DNA of 64,000 bases from Selenomonadaceae bacterium (GCA_017428215.1 JAFRRH010000052.1:1-64000); one strand, 5' to 3'; positions 52,623-62,345 are shown, counted from the stretch's first letter. Program-made: numbers and translations. Notes: generated by a model not told the origin, from the letters alone.

Positions 52623-53906
52623 TTGAACTTGAAAAGATTTTGGACGACGATAACCGTAATCGCAATGATTTTCGTCGGCGCAGAGGCTGCTCCAGAAGGA
52701 AGAATGCCCGCTTCCGAACTTATGCAGCTCGACGCGGCTCCACGCGGTGAAATTGCTCGTCCTATGCAACAAACTTTAACTTCAGAGAATTCTGGGCTAA
52801 ATCCTGGCTATTCTGTCACTCCAATTCAAAATACGCGCCCAGTTTCGCCCGATGATGTCCTTCCTAACGTCACTGCAACCGCCGCTATCGTGATTGAGGC
52901 TTCAACTGGTCATGTTCTCTACGAACGCAACCCAGATCAGCGAATGTTCCCCGCAAGTACGACTAAAATGATGACATTAATCACCGCGCTTAAAAATAAT
53001 AAGCTTGATGAGATTGTAACCGTCGGTCCGGGCGCATATAACGCTGAAGGTTCGACTTTGTGGCTCGATGTCGGCGAAAAAATTCCTCTCGGCGAACTTT
53101 TATACGGAATGATGTTGATTTCCGGTAATGACGGCGCGATTGCCATTGCTGAACACTGCGGAGGCACCGTTCCTGACTTCGCCGCTAAAATGACTGCCTA
53201 TGCTCACGAATTTGGCGCAGTTAATACCAATTTCACCAATGCAAACGGCTTACCAGACTCAAATCACTACACAACAGCACGCGATTTGGCAATTATGGCG
53301 GCTCACGGCTTCACAATTCCGCATTTCGAGGAAATTTGCTCAACCAAAGAGATTTCTTTTAACTGGATTCACGATGAAACTAAACTTTTACGCAACGAAA
53401 ATCAAATGTTGTGGCTATATCGCGGCGCAAATGGCATTAAAACCGGCTACACTGACGCGGCGGGGCGTTGTCTTGTCACTTCCGCTAAACAAAACGGCGT
53501 TCAACTAATTGCGGTCGTTTTGGACAGCCTTTATATATGGAATGATTCAATTTTCCTGCTTGATTACGGTTTTAGCCGCGTTTCGTCGCAAAGTTTGATT
53601 AAGGAGGGCGAAATCGTTAAAACTTTGCCAATTATCTCCGGTCGGCGTAAATCTATGCAAGTTAAAACCGCTGGCGAAATTATTATGCCGGTTTTCGAGG
53701 GCGACGACAACGCATATGACATTATTTACGATTTGCCCGACGCTTTAACCGCTCCGATAACTTCTGGCGAGACTATTGGCAAAATTCGCGTTGTTTTACC
53801 CGACGGAACGGAGGCGGCGTCCGTTAATGTCGTCACAACGGTTGATGTTGAGCAAAAATCTTTCTTCCGATTGATTATTGATAAGATAAAAAGCTTTTTT
53901 GCATGA
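52623..53906 (+). CDS. D-alanyl-D-alanine carboxypeptidase (DacF type)
   Basis: 427 residues with a signal peptide (KRFWTTITVIAMIFVGAEA). Serine-type penicillin-binding motifs: SxxK in FPASTTKMM (Ser about 112), SGN in MLISGNDGA, and KTG in NGIKTGYTD. Class A carboxypeptidase domain to about 310, then a C-terminal PBP5-like domain and an amphipathic helix (SFFRLIIDKIKSFFA) that may anchor it to the membrane. It trims terminal D-Ala of peptidoglycan. TTG 52623 has AAGGAG 8 bases upstream. Confidence 0.93.
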   Translation: MNLKRFWTTITVIAMIFVGAEAAPEGRMPASELMQLDAAPRGEIARPMQQTLTSENSGLNPGYSVTPIQNTRPVSPDDVLPNVTATAAIVIEASTGHVLYERNPDQRMFPASTTKMMTLITALKNNKLDEIVTVGPGAYNAEGSTLWLDVGEKIPLGELLYGMMLISGNDGAIAIAEHCGGTVPDFAAKMTAYAHEFGAVNTNFTNANGLPDSNHYTTARDLAIMAAHGFTIPHFEEICSTKEISFNWIHDETKLLRNENQMLWLYRGANGIKTGYTDAAGRCLVTSAKQNGVQLIAVVLDSLYIWNDSIFLLDYGFSRVSSQSLIKEGEIVKTLPIISGRRKSMQVKTAGEIIMPVFEGDDNAYDIIYDLPDALTAPITSGETIGKIRVVLPDGTEAASVNVVTTVDVEQKSFFRLIIDKIKSFFA

Positions 53907-53921
53907 AAAGGAGAGTTTAAC

Positions 53922-54326
53922 ATGAGCGAGAGAGTAAAATTAGCAGATGAGCTTCACCGTAAGGGCTTTAGTTGTTCGCAATCGGTGGCTGTCGCCTGCG
54001 CGGACTTGGTTGACGTGCCTAATGACGTTTTATTTAAGGCAACGGAAGGTTTTGGCGCGGGTATGGGCACTATGGACGGCGTTTGCGGCGCATTGACGGG
54101 CGGTTTGCTTATCGCGGGATTGAAAAACAGCACTGGCAATTTAATTTCGCCGAAATCTAAGCCGTCAACGATGAAAATTTCCAAAGCTATGCTGAATAGT
54201 TTCCGCGAAAAGAGCGGCGCGATAATTTGCCGCGAAATTAAGGGCGTCGATACCGGAAAAATGCTTTGCTCGTGTCCGGATTGCATTAAACACGGCGTCG
54301 AGGTCGTCGAAGAACAATTTAACTAA
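53922..54326 (+). CDS. C_GCAxxG_C_C family redox-type protein
   Basis: 134 residues: SCSQSVAVACADL, then MDGVCGALTGGLLIAGL (the CGAxxGG motif) and the Cys-rich tail MLCSCPDCIKHG with CREI before it. This is the C_GCAxxG_C_C family, whose members are suspected redox or metal proteins without proven function. It follows the carboxypeptidase by 15 bases, with GGAGAG upstream, so may be cotranscribed. Confidence 0.9.
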   Translation: MSERVKLADELHRKGFSCSQSVAVACADLVDVPNDVLFKATEGFGAGMGTMDGVCGALTGGLLIAGLKNSTGNLISPKSKPSTMKISKAMLNSFREKSGAIICREIKGVDTGKMLCSCPDCIKHGVEVVEEQFN

Positions 54327-54342
54327 AAATTAGGTGTTGAAA

Positions 54343-55629
54343 ATGAAAAATTTATTAATTATGCATTGCTTTTTAGCGGTGCTGATTTTTTTTATGAATA
54401 TGCCAAAAGTTTCAGCGGAAAATGAACTTGAAACTGCCGAAATTAGGCTCGTCTGCGCGATTTGTTCAATGGGAGCCTATTCCGACGACGAAAGTTATCT
54501 TATGCGCTCAATGTTAAACGAACGCGGCTGGACGATTGAAAAAATTACTCAAAAAAATAATCGCGCATATGCAAGGGCGTATTTAGTAAGTAAAAATAAT
54601 ATAAAAGTGCTCGCAATCGCCGGTACGGAGAATTTAAAAGACGTTGAAGTCAATTTCCGCGTCGGTCGAGTGCATTTGAATGATAATTTTACGCTTAATC
54701 CTTATGAAAAAAATATTCGCGATAAAATTTTCGTGCACAGAGGCTTTCGCGATTATGCCGACTTAGTTTTAAGCGACGGATTGGCTGAACGGCTTAAAAA
54801 TTCCGTTGAAAATAATCCGAACGAAATAATTTACTTGACTGGACATAGTTTAGGCGGTTCAGTGGCGACGATTGTGGCTATTCGGCTTGCTGATTCAGGA
54901 TTTTCAACTAAAAATTTAAAAGTTATAACGTTTGGTGCGCCGGCGGTCGGTTCTCGCGAACTTGCAAAGAATTATTCCGATAAAATCGAATTAACTCGCG
55001 TGGTTATGCGCGGCGATGTCGTAAAAAAGTCTTTACGGGCACTCGGATACGTTCAATTTGGCAAAACTTTGGAATATCGGCAGAATTCGAGTAGTGAACA
55101 TATGGAACATAAAATGGCGGTGTATTTGGATTGCACAATTCGCGATTATTTATCGTCTGGCGGCACTTTGCGCTACGAAACGCAAAATAAAATTGCTACG
55201 CCGATTTATGTTGCGCCGATTCATTTAGTTAAGGGCGATTTTCACTCCGACGACGAAAAAATTATTTTGAACGCGCTTGACGATAGTTTAAGGAATAATT
55301 TCAGCAATTTGACGTTCGCACCGGTTCAGAGCGTCAAAATAAACGAGAAAAAAATTTTGGACGAAGATTTTGATGAATTTGTCGCGGCGAGTAAAAATTT
55401 TGGCTGTAAATACGTGCTGATTCGTATACTTCGCGCAAAAAAAATACGTGACGCGCAATCTGGAGAAAAATTCGTCACGTTGGAGGAAATTATTTTAGAT
55501 ACAAACGGCGTGCCGCTGTCCATGCAAACATCAGGCGAATCAACGGCAGAATTGACGATATTTGAGGCGGCAATCGCCGTTCAAGAGAATTTAAAGGATA
55601 ATATCAGGAATTTTTTAGCCAATAATTGA
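54343..55629 (+). CDS. Exported class 3 lipase-like protein
   Basis: 428 residues with a signal peptide to about residue 25 (FLAVLIFFMNMPKVSA). Lipase class 3 core: VLAIAGTENLKDVEVNF, VHRGFRDYAD, then the nucleophile elbow LTGHSLGGSVATI (Ser near 169) and ITFGAPAVGSRELA. The C-terminal 170 residues is an unrecognised domain. The substrate may be a lipid or ester outside the cytoplasm. ATG 54343 has TAGGTG 6 bases upstream. Confidence 0.85.
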   Translation: MKNLLIMHCFLAVLIFFMNMPKVSAENELETAEIRLVCAICSMGAYSDDESYLMRSMLNERGWTIEKITQKNNRAYARAYLVSKNNIKVLAIAGTENLKDVEVNFRVGRVHLNDNFTLNPYEKNIRDKIFVHRGFRDYADLVLSDGLAERLKNSVENNPNEIIYLTGHSLGGSVATIVAIRLADSGFSTKNLKVITFGAPAVGSRELAKNYSDKIELTRVVMRGDVVKKSLRALGYVQFGKTLEYRQNSSSEHMEHKMAVYLDCTIRDYLSSGGTLRYETQNKIATPIYVAPIHLVKGDFHSDDEKIILNALDDSLRNNFSNLTFAPVQSVKINEKKILDEDFDEFVAASKNFGCKYVLIRILRAKKIRDAQSGEKFVTLEEIILDTNGVPLSMQTSGESTAELTIFEAAIAVQENLKDNIRNFLANN

Positions 55630-55723
55630 ATTGTCAACAACGATTGGCGAGAAATCCGGCGTAGACTTTTGGGAGATTTTGATTTAAAATTCAGTCAAAA
55701 CTTTTCAGAAGGGAAGATTCACT

Positions 55724-57316
55724 TTGTTTGATGAAAAATTTTCACGCAGAGATTTTATAAAGAAAACTTCAGCCGCCGCACTTGCACTTACTGCGACGAA
55801 TTTCTTGATTAAAGATGTTCACGCCGCTGAACCTTGCCGAATTCGGACGCGCTACGGAATTTACAATGGTTTTGTCGATAAACGCGGCGTTCAAACGTGG
55901 CTTGGAATTCCCTACGCTAAACCGCCCGTCGGGAATTTACGTTGGCACGCGCCCGAACCTTTGGAGCCGAGCAATAAAGAGTTCAACGCAAAAAAATTCG
56001 GCTTTTCGCCCTTGCAAGACCGCGACCCCGTCGAGCCTGCCTCCATGCTTAAACAAAGTGAAGATTGTTTGACGTTAAACATTTGGCGGCGTAGTTCAAA
56101 AAAAAATCAACCTGTTATGATTTTCATTCCTGGTGGCGGCTTTGTCAACGGTGGCAGTGGCGACCCGCTTTATAACGGCGCAAATCTCGCGGCAAGTCAC
56201 GACGTCATTATTGTTACGATTAATTATCGGCTTAACATTTTTGGCTTCATGAATTTTTCTGTTATTGATTCGGCGTTCGAGGACACGGGGTATCTTGGCA
56301 TTAAAGATCAAGTTGCGGCGTTGAAGTGGATTAAAGAAAATATTTCCGAATTTGGCGGCGACCCTGACAACGTGACGATTTTTGGCGAAAGTGCCGGCTC
56401 AATTTCAACTATGTTACTAATGGTCACACCCGCCGCGCAGGGATTGTTCAATAAGGTTATCGCGCAGTCGGGGCATTTGGCTTTTTACCATGTGCACGAA
56501 AAGTCGTCGAAACTTGCCGAAGAGTTCATGAACTTTGGTGGCTATAAAAGTATGTCAGAGCTTATGAAAATGCCCGCCAAAAAACTCAACGCGACTTACG
56601 TAAAATTTACAGAGAAACGCGAGCTTGAGACGGAGGTTGACTACTTCCCGACGTGCGACGGAAAATATTTGCCTTTGCACCCGCTCCGAGATTTAAAAGA
56701 CGGTGTAGCACGCGACATTAAACTTTTGACGGGCACGACTGCGGCTGAATATCTTTATTGGGCGTTTTACTTTGAGGGGATTTTGGAAGAACTGCAACAA
56801 TACCATGCAATACTTACGCCGATTTTATACGAAGGCGAATTTTTAACGGCTAAGGAACTTTATCAATCGTGGGAGCAAAATCATTTGGAGTTTGAAGATA
56901 TTAAACGTTATGTGGAGTTCGCCAACCAGTTAGATTGGCGCGTTGGACATGAGCTGGCGGCGGAATATCAATCGGCGTTCGATGACGTTTATTTTTATTT
57001 GTTCAGCCAAGAATCGCCCATTGAAGGTTTTGGCTCGTGCCACGCGATTGATTTGCCGTTTGTCTTCAACAACCCGAACAAGGAACTTGAGCCGAATCCC
57101 GATGCAAAATTAGTTAAGCAGATACAAGCGGCGTGGTGTTCGTTTGCGGCGAGCGGCAATCCGAACAACGATTTAATTCCGACGTGGAAAAAATATACCG
57201 CCGCCGACCGCGAAACTATGGAAATGAATTTAGAGGCGTGGACGCTGCACAAAGATTTGAACACCGAAAACTTGACCGAACTGCGCGGCGTCTACGAAGA
57301 TCATCTTTTAGATTGA
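55724..57316 (+). CDS. Carboxylesterase (type B) with Tat signal
   Basis: 530 residues. The N-terminus has SRRDFIKKTSAAALALTA, a twin-arginine signal, so it is exported folded. The alpha/beta hydrolase core shows IPGGGFVNGGSGDPLYNG (oxyanion hole), EDCLTLNIW and FGESAGSIS with the nucleophile Ser near 224. Type B esterases hydrolyse a range of carboxylic esters. Start TTG 55724 has GAAGGGAAG upstream. It is 15 bases from the sugar transferase. Confidence 0.9.
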   Translation: MFDEKFSRRDFIKKTSAAALALTATNFLIKDVHAAEPCRIRTRYGIYNGFVDKRGVQTWLGIPYAKPPVGNLRWHAPEPLEPSNKEFNAKKFGFSPLQDRDPVEPASMLKQSEDCLTLNIWRRSSKKNQPVMIFIPGGGFVNGGSGDPLYNGANLAASHDVIIVTINYRLNIFGFMNFSVIDSAFEDTGYLGIKDQVAALKWIKENISEFGGDPDNVTIFGESAGSISTMLLMVTPAAQGLFNKVIAQSGHLAFYHVHEKSSKLAEEFMNFGGYKSMSELMKMPAKKLNATYVKFTEKRELETEVDYFPTCDGKYLPLHPLRDLKDGVARDIKLLTGTTAAEYLYWAFYFEGILEELQQYHAILTPILYEGEFLTAKELYQSWEQNHLEFEDIKRYVEFANQLDWRVGHELAAEYQSAFDDVYFYLFSQESPIEGFGSCHAIDLPFVFNNPNKELEPNPDAKLVKQIQAAWCSFAASGNPNNDLIPTWKKYTAADRETMEMNLEAWTLHKDLNTENLTELRGVYEDHLLD

Positions 57317-57331
57317 GTAAGAGAAAATATT

Positions 57332-58768
57332 ATGTCTGCTACTAAAAAAAATTCGACGACACTAAGCACATTTGCGCCGCCGATTTTATTTTTATTATTC
57401 GATTATGCGGGCGTTGTCTTAAGTGAACACCTTGCATTTATTTTGCGCGACCTCGCCGATTTTTGGAACCGTGTAACTTATCTTTACGGCGACGCTTACA
57501 TTTATGGTTGGGTGCCGTTGCTATTTTTAATTTTCTTAGGACAATCGCGCTCCTATCGACAAATGAAACCGGTCGTCGACACCATGCGCGATATTTTTCA
57601 ATCGGTCTTCGCGGGCTGGATAGCGTCAATAATTTTAATTTACTTCCTCAAGGCGAGTAATCAATCATCGCGGCTGTTCATAATTTTATTCGGGCTGTTC
57701 GTTTTGGTAAATGTCTGCTTGATTCGATACGGCGTGTTAAAATTTCTCAAGCGGCGAAATTTATTTTGTGAGCCGATAATTTTAATTGGTGCGGGATTGA
57801 CAGCGGAGAAGTTGATAAAATTTTGGCAGGAGGATTTAGGTTATCGCTACAAAATAGTTGGACTGATTGACGACCACCCAATTTCCGAGACTTTACCGAA
57901 AAATTTTCCGATATTGGGCGGCTTCGACGAGGCAAGGCGAATAATCAGAGCCGCGCAGGTTAAAACCGTCGTGATAGCCGCGCCAGGTTTAAGTAAGGAA
58001 AAACTTCAAGCCCTAATCAGCGAAATTCAACCGCACGTCAAAAATATTTCGTTCGTGCCAGATTTAATTGGAACGCCAATGTCGAGTGTGGAGCCAGCAA
58101 TTTTATTCAGCGAAAAAATTTTAATGCTCAATCTGCGCAACAATCTTTCACGCCCGTATAATCGAGTTTTCAAAAGAATTTTCGACCTAACGTTGACGAT
58201 TATCGGCGGGCTGATGATTTCGCCTTTCTTGTTGGCGATTGCGATTGCCGTTGGAATTGACAACCGCGGACGAATAATTTTTGCTCACAAACGAGTTGGC
58301 GCGGCGGGAAAAAAATTTCCGTGCTATAAATTTCAAACTATGGTGCCCGATGCTGAGGCTAAGTTAAAAAAATATCTCGCTGAAAACCCGGAGGCTCAAC
58401 GAGAATGGAACGAAACTTTTAAACTTACAAATGATCCGCGTGTTACGAAACTTGGAAATTTTTTGCGTCGGAAGAGTTTGGACGAATTGCCGCAACTTTG
58501 GAATGTTATTCGCGGCGAAATGAGTTTAGTTGGTCCGCGCCCGATTGTTCAAGCCGAAGTTCCGCGCTACGGTAAAAATATTCGCGAATATTACATGGTT
58601 TTGCCGGGGATAACGGGCATGTGGCAAGTCAGCGGCAGGAGCGACACGACTTATCCGGAGCGCGTCGCTATGGATACTTGGTACGTACGCAACTGGTCGG
58701 TTTGGATTGATTTAATGTATCTTTTTAAAACTGTCAAAGCCGTCTTTACCGGAAAAGGTGCCTATTAA
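57332..58768 (+). CDS. Undecaprenyl-phosphate sugar phosphotransferase (WbaP-like)
   Basis: 478 residues. Four or five N-terminal membrane helices (to about 140), a central nucleotide-binding-like domain (IILIGAGLTAEKLIKFW), and a C-terminal bacterial sugar transferase domain (about 270-478) with RIFDLTLTIIGGLMISP, RVGAAGKKFPCYKFQTMV, RKSLDELPQLWNVIRGEMSLVGPRPIVQAE and LPGITGMWQVSGRSD. It starts a lipid-linked glycan by moving sugar-1-phosphate to undecaprenyl phosphate. It is a likely initiator for the surface polysaccharide built by the window's glycosyltransferases. Confidence 0.93.
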   Translation: MSATKKNSTTLSTFAPPILFLLFDYAGVVLSEHLAFILRDLADFWNRVTYLYGDAYIYGWVPLLFLIFLGQSRSYRQMKPVVDTMRDIFQSVFAGWIASIILIYFLKASNQSSRLFIILFGLFVLVNVCLIRYGVLKFLKRRNLFCEPIILIGAGLTAEKLIKFWQEDLGYRYKIVGLIDDHPISETLPKNFPILGGFDEARRIIRAAQVKTVVIAAPGLSKEKLQALISEIQPHVKNISFVPDLIGTPMSSVEPAILFSEKILMLNLRNNLSRPYNRVFKRIFDLTLTIIGGLMISPFLLAIAIAVGIDNRGRIIFAHKRVGAAGKKFPCYKFQTMVPDAEAKLKKYLAENPEAQREWNETFKLTNDPRVTKLGNFLRRKSLDELPQLWNVIRGEMSLVGPRPIVQAEVPRYGKNIREYYMVLPGITGMWQVSGRSDTTYPERVAMDTWYVRNWSVWIDLMYLFKTVKAVFTGKGAY

Positions 58769-59620
58769 ATTTAATGTCGCCCCTGTGGGGAGCCATTCAA
58801 CTTGTATCTTAATTTCTTCGCCGGCTTTTACGTACATATTCCTGTTCGAGGAAACGTTTCATATCTTGATACGGTGGATAATTGCGCTGGCTAATTTCCA
58901 CATCTTCCAAAACTTTCGTAACACCTACAACCGTATATAAAAGACGAAGACGCTCAAAAGATGAGTATCATAAAAATACGCCGCATAACGATAAAATTCC
59001 TCGTCAAAGTAGCTGTTAAACAAACTATAAGTTTTGCTGGAATCTTTTTTTTGCATACTCAATTGTTTCGGGCGCAATGGAACGATTACTATTAAAAGGG
59101 AACGTTAACGAATCTGGTGCATAGCGAGTAAAAATTAACGCAATGAGCAAATTATAATCTGGACATTCAAAACAATTAAGTTTCAAAGTGCACAATTCAG
59201 GGTCAATCGCAGTAGAAAACGTAAAAGCATTGCGTAAATAATTGTAAAGTACACTCTTTCCAAATTGATGCCTGCTATTTACTACAAAATAAAAGTATTG
59301 TGGAATGTCTATAGAATCTGCATTTTTAATACTGTGTAATATCTCTGTTAACAGTCAACGGATATTTAAACTTAATGTGGTCGAGCAAACGGAAAAAAGA
59401 ATTACTCAACGCGAAATAATCGCCATGACGGAAAAGATAGATACCCCGGCAACCATTCAAATCCTGCTTGAGTAGCCATAAAGTCGGGGACGAATTTTGG
59501 ATAAATTGTTAGAATCAATAAGGAAAAATTTTTTCGACATCGAAATAATTGACGCTATTTTTTTCAAGCTCCGTGATTTGCGTCAATAATTTCTTGTATT
59601 TGTCAGCGTTTATCATACGC
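58769..59620 (-). pseudogene. Frameshifted remnant of a glycan-related protein
   Basis: No intact gene, but a coherent protein can be read on the minus strand through several frames: a start like MINADKYKKLLTQITELEK, then GCRGIYLFRHGDYFALSNSF, IDIPQYFYFVVNSRHQF, PDYNLLIALIFTRYAPDSL, SYFDEEFYRYAAYFYD and LRLLYTVVGVTKVLEDVE. One frameshift falls at a T8 run (59045-59052, A8 in the coding sense), where seven As restore the frame. Near 58776-58835 it ends in GEEIKIQVEWLP, the same end as the repeats of the 1934-residue protein. Confidence 0.75.
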
Positions 59621-59736
59621 ATCAACCTTCTAAATAATTTATATCAAACGGTAATCTTAATGTCAATGATACTTACTCTTTTGTTGATCTTTGTTTTCAA
59701 AAAGGTTATCTAACTCTTCAGCGTTCGCGCACACGA

Positions 59737-60384
59737 TTAACGCGGACGGCTGAACAAATTCATAGCAAAAATAAATAACAACGACATCGCGGCAAGCAAC
59801 ACCGCCCACTTAAAAGCGAGGTCGTAATCGTTAGCTTGAACGGCGGCATAAATGGCGGTTGACATAGTTTGAGTTTTGCCAGGCACGTTGCCAGCAAACA
59901 TAATCGTCGCGCCGAATTCGCCCATAGCACGAGTAAAACTCAACACTAGCCCCGCCAAAATTCCCTGCTTAGTATTGGGAATTAGTATGTGCCAAAAAAT
60001 ATTCCAGTTAGAAATACCGAGCGTTCTAGCGGCGTTGATTATATTTTGGTCGAGCTGTTCAAATGCACCGCGCGTCGTACGATACATTAACGGCAACGAA
60101 ACAACTACCGCCGCGATAACTGCCGCCTTAAACGTGAAGACAAAATTAATATCGAACTGCAGGAGGAATTGTCCGATTGGCGAGCGTTTACCTAGCGCGA
60201 GCAATAAGAAAAATCCTACGACGGTTGGCGGCAAAACCATTGGCAACATAATCACCGCGTCAACGAAAGTTTTACCGTGTTTTAGATTTACGACGAAATA
60301 AGCCAGCGCAATGCCGACAAAAAACGTTACGACGGTGGCGAGCGCGGAGGTTTTAAATGTGATAATAAGCGGGCTAAGTTCCAT
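59737..60384 (-). CDS. modB: Molybdate ABC transporter permease
   Basis: 215 residues, about five membrane helices, with the molybdate-permease signatures LPMVLPPTVVGFFLLLALG, YRTTRGAFEQLDQNIINAARTLG and GFT-like SFTRAMGEFGATIMFAGNVPGKTQT. It passes molybdate through the inner membrane with ModC. The start ATG at 60384 has GGAG 8 bases upstream and is one base from modC's end; the longer frame to 60462 lies in modC. Confidence 0.93.
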   Translation of the reverse strand: MELSPLIITFKTSALATVVTFFVGIALAYFVVNLKHGKTFVDAVIMLPMVLPPTVVGFFLLLALGKRSPIGQFLLQFDINFVFTFKAAVIAAVVVSLPLMYRTTRGAFEQLDQNIINAARTLGISNWNIFWHILIPNTKQGILAGLVLSFTRAMGEFGATIMFAGNVPGKTQTMSTAIYAAVQANDYDLAFKWAVLLAAMSLLFIFAMNLFSRPR

Positions 60385-60385
60385 A

Positions 60386-61393
60386 CTAATTCTCCAGCAA
60401 AATAATTTTATCGGGCGGGAAATGTACGTAGAAATCTTGAGCACAACGACGAGATTTATCAAGCTCTAAGCGTAAAGGTTTACCTTCGGCGCGAGCCATG
60501 ACGATAAACGCAAAAGTATCCTCAATAATGCGGTCGGCGTGCATGGGAAAAGAATTTATTTCCGCGTTAACAAGTTGCAAATCGTGCGAACGAATGCCGA
60601 TAAATTTCAAGCGGTCGGGAACGTCGGGAGCAGTCAGTTCAAGTTGCCAATCTTCGGCGTAAAGTTTATTATCGGCGATTTTGCGGGCGGGCGAAATATT
60701 TTTACAACCGGTCAATACAGTTGCGGCTAATGTCGTCGGGTGAGCAAAGACGGCTTTTTTTGTGTCTAGCGTCGTGATAACTCCGGAGTGCATGACGGCG
60801 ATTTTATCCGCTAAACGATAGACTTCGCCGCGATCGTGACTAACCAAAACTGCCGCGCCGTAGTGCTTAAAAATGTCACCAAGTTCAAGTTCAAGTTGCC
60901 ATTTTAAGTGACTGTCCAACGCGCTGAAAGGTTCATCAAGCAAAAGAATTTCGGCATGCGAGGCAAGAACTCTGGCGAAGGCGACGCGCTGTTGTTGTCC
61001 GCCGCTAAGTTGATTAGGATAGGCATTTTCCAGCCCGTTAAGTTGAAAACGTTCAAGATTTTGCCTAAGCGTTGCGGTTTTATCACCGACGGCGGCGAAC
61101 GTGATATTTTGCGCTACTGTCATGTTTGGGAAGAGCGCGTAATTCTGAAAAAGATAACCTGCGCGGCGAGCTTGAGGCGGCAGGTTAATTTTATTTTCGG
61201 AATCATATAAAGTTCGTCCGTTAAGGATAATTTTACCTTCGTCGGGCGTTTCAATTCCCGCGATACATTTAAGCGTCATAGACTTGCCGCAACCACTCGC
61301 GCCGAGCAACGCGAAAATTTCATCGTTAACGGCAAAGTCTACATTCAAATCGAAGTCGCGGAGTTTTTTTCTAATGTTGATGACTAAGTTCAT
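60386..61393 (-). CDS. modC: Molybdate ABC transporter ATPase
   Basis: 335 residues. ATPase core: Walker A LLGASGCGKSMTLK, Q-loop LFQNYALFPNM, signature LSGGQQQRVAFAR, Walker B ILLLDEPFSALD and HDRGEVYRLAD. The C-terminal 110 residues is a regulatory TOBE-like region. Start overlaps modA's stop by 4 bases. It powers molybdate (or tungstate) uptake with ModAB. Confidence 0.94.
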   Translation of the reverse strand: MNLVINIRKKLRDFDLNVDFAVNDEIFALLGASGCGKSMTLKCIAGIETPDEGKIILNGRTLYDSENKINLPPQARRAGYLFQNYALFPNMTVAQNITFAAVGDKTATLRQNLERFQLNGLENAYPNQLSGGQQQRVAFARVLASHAEILLLDEPFSALDSHLKWQLELELGDIFKHYGAAVLVSHDRGEVYRLADKIAVMHSGVITTLDTKKAVFAHPTTLAATVLTGCKNISPARKIADNKLYAEDWQLELTAPDVPDRLKFIGIRSHDLQLVNAEINSFPMHADRIIEDTFAFIVMARAEGKPLRLELDKSRRCAQDFYVHFPPDKIILLEN

Positions 61394-62160
61394 TTAACAA
61401 CCTTGAATCCGTATTTTTCAAAAACTTTAGCGGCGGCGTCGGTTCCCGTGAAGTCTAAGAAAGCTTTAGCGGCGTCGAGATTTTTAGAAGATTTAATCGC
61501 GGCGGCAGGATAGATAACGGGCTTGTGAGAACCTTCAGGCGCGGCGCAAACGACTTTGACTTTATCGGAAATGGCGGCGTCAGTAGCGTAAACAACACCG
61601 CAATCAACCTCGCCGGATTCAGTCCACGCAAGAACTTGACGGACATCGGAGCCGTAAACCGCCTTAGCTTTAACGACATCTAAGATATTAAGATTAGTAA
61701 AGATTTCTTCGGAATATTGTCCGACGGGAACGCCTTTAGGTTCACCGAGAGCAATCTTTTGAACTTTATCAGTTGCCACGTCTTCATAACTCATAATGTC
61801 TTTAGTTGAATCATTCGGGACGATAAGGACAACGGCGTTTTCGAGTAAATTCTTGCGCGTGCCGTCAGCGAGTTCTCCTTTTTCTTCGAGTGCGTTCATT
61901 TGCTTTTGCGCGGCGGAGTAGAATAAATCGGTTTCGCCGCCGTTTTCAATAGCCTGTTGAAGTGCGCCGCTTGAGCCGAAGTTAAAAATAATTTTGACGT
62001 TAGGATTGTCTTTGGCGTAAAGTTCGGCGAGTTCGTTCATGGCATTGGTTAAGCTTGCTGCCGCCGAAACGTGCAACTCAACATTTTTTTCGACGCTACC
62101 GCCGCCGCAACCCGTCAGCAAAAGTCCCGCCGCGCAGATTGCCGCTAAAAATTTTTTCAT
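61390..62160 (-). CDS. modA: Molybdate-binding lipoprotein
   Basis: 256 residues. Lipoprotein signal with lipobox LLTGCGGG. The binding domain has VSAAASLTNAMNELAELY, FNFGSSGALQQAIENG, DLFYSAAQKQMNALE, VGQYSEEIF and GVVYATDAAIS, all ModA-like. It captures molybdate (or tungstate) outside the membrane and hands it to ModBC. The ATG at 62160 follows GGAGGG by 7 bases. The leader upstream holds the riboswitch described next. Confidence 0.94.
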   Translation of the reverse strand: MKKFLAAICAAGLLLTGCGGGSVEKNVELHVSAAASLTNAMNELAELYAKDNPNVKIIFNFGSSGALQQAIENGGETDLFYSAAQKQMNALEEKGELADGTRKNLLENAVVLIVPNDSTKDIMSYEDVATDKVQKIALGEPKGVPVGQYSEEIFTNLNILDVVKAKAVYGSDVRQVLAWTESGEVDCGVVYATDAAISDKVKVVCAAPEGSHKPVIYPAAAIKSSKNLDAAKAFLDFTGTDAAAKVFEKYGFKVVK

Positions 62161-62186
62161 GATGAATCCCTCCAATAAAAGTTTAA

Positions 62187-62345
62187 GGACTACCCTCCGC
62201 GTATGCAAAGGATAGTCCGAAACTTCAATGTAAAATTACTTGCGCACTACTGTGGACGTCTCCTTTTCAAACAGGGAAGGCGATGCAGTTTCCCGCATCA
62301 CCCCGGCTAAACGTCATGGCATAAGCTTTAGACGTTTTCGCTCGG
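62187..62345 (-). promoter_or_regulatory. Probable molybdenum-cofactor (Moco) riboswitch with downstream hairpin
   Basis: The modA leader folds into several stems on the minus strand. One is the perfect GGTGATGC/GCATCGCC helix with a GGGAAACT loop (near 62277-62301). It is followed by TTCCCTG, then GGAGACGTCCACA (near 62252-62264). A 10-bp hairpin (62187-62196 with 62209-62218) lies just before the modA ribosome site and could be the switch output. The layout, and position ahead of modABC, match the Moco RNA motif as I recall it; I could not run a covariance search. Confidence 0.68.

Noticed and set aside
59876-60301. Plus-strand ORF opposite modB
   Set aside because: It is the antisense shadow of modB, which has clear family motifs.
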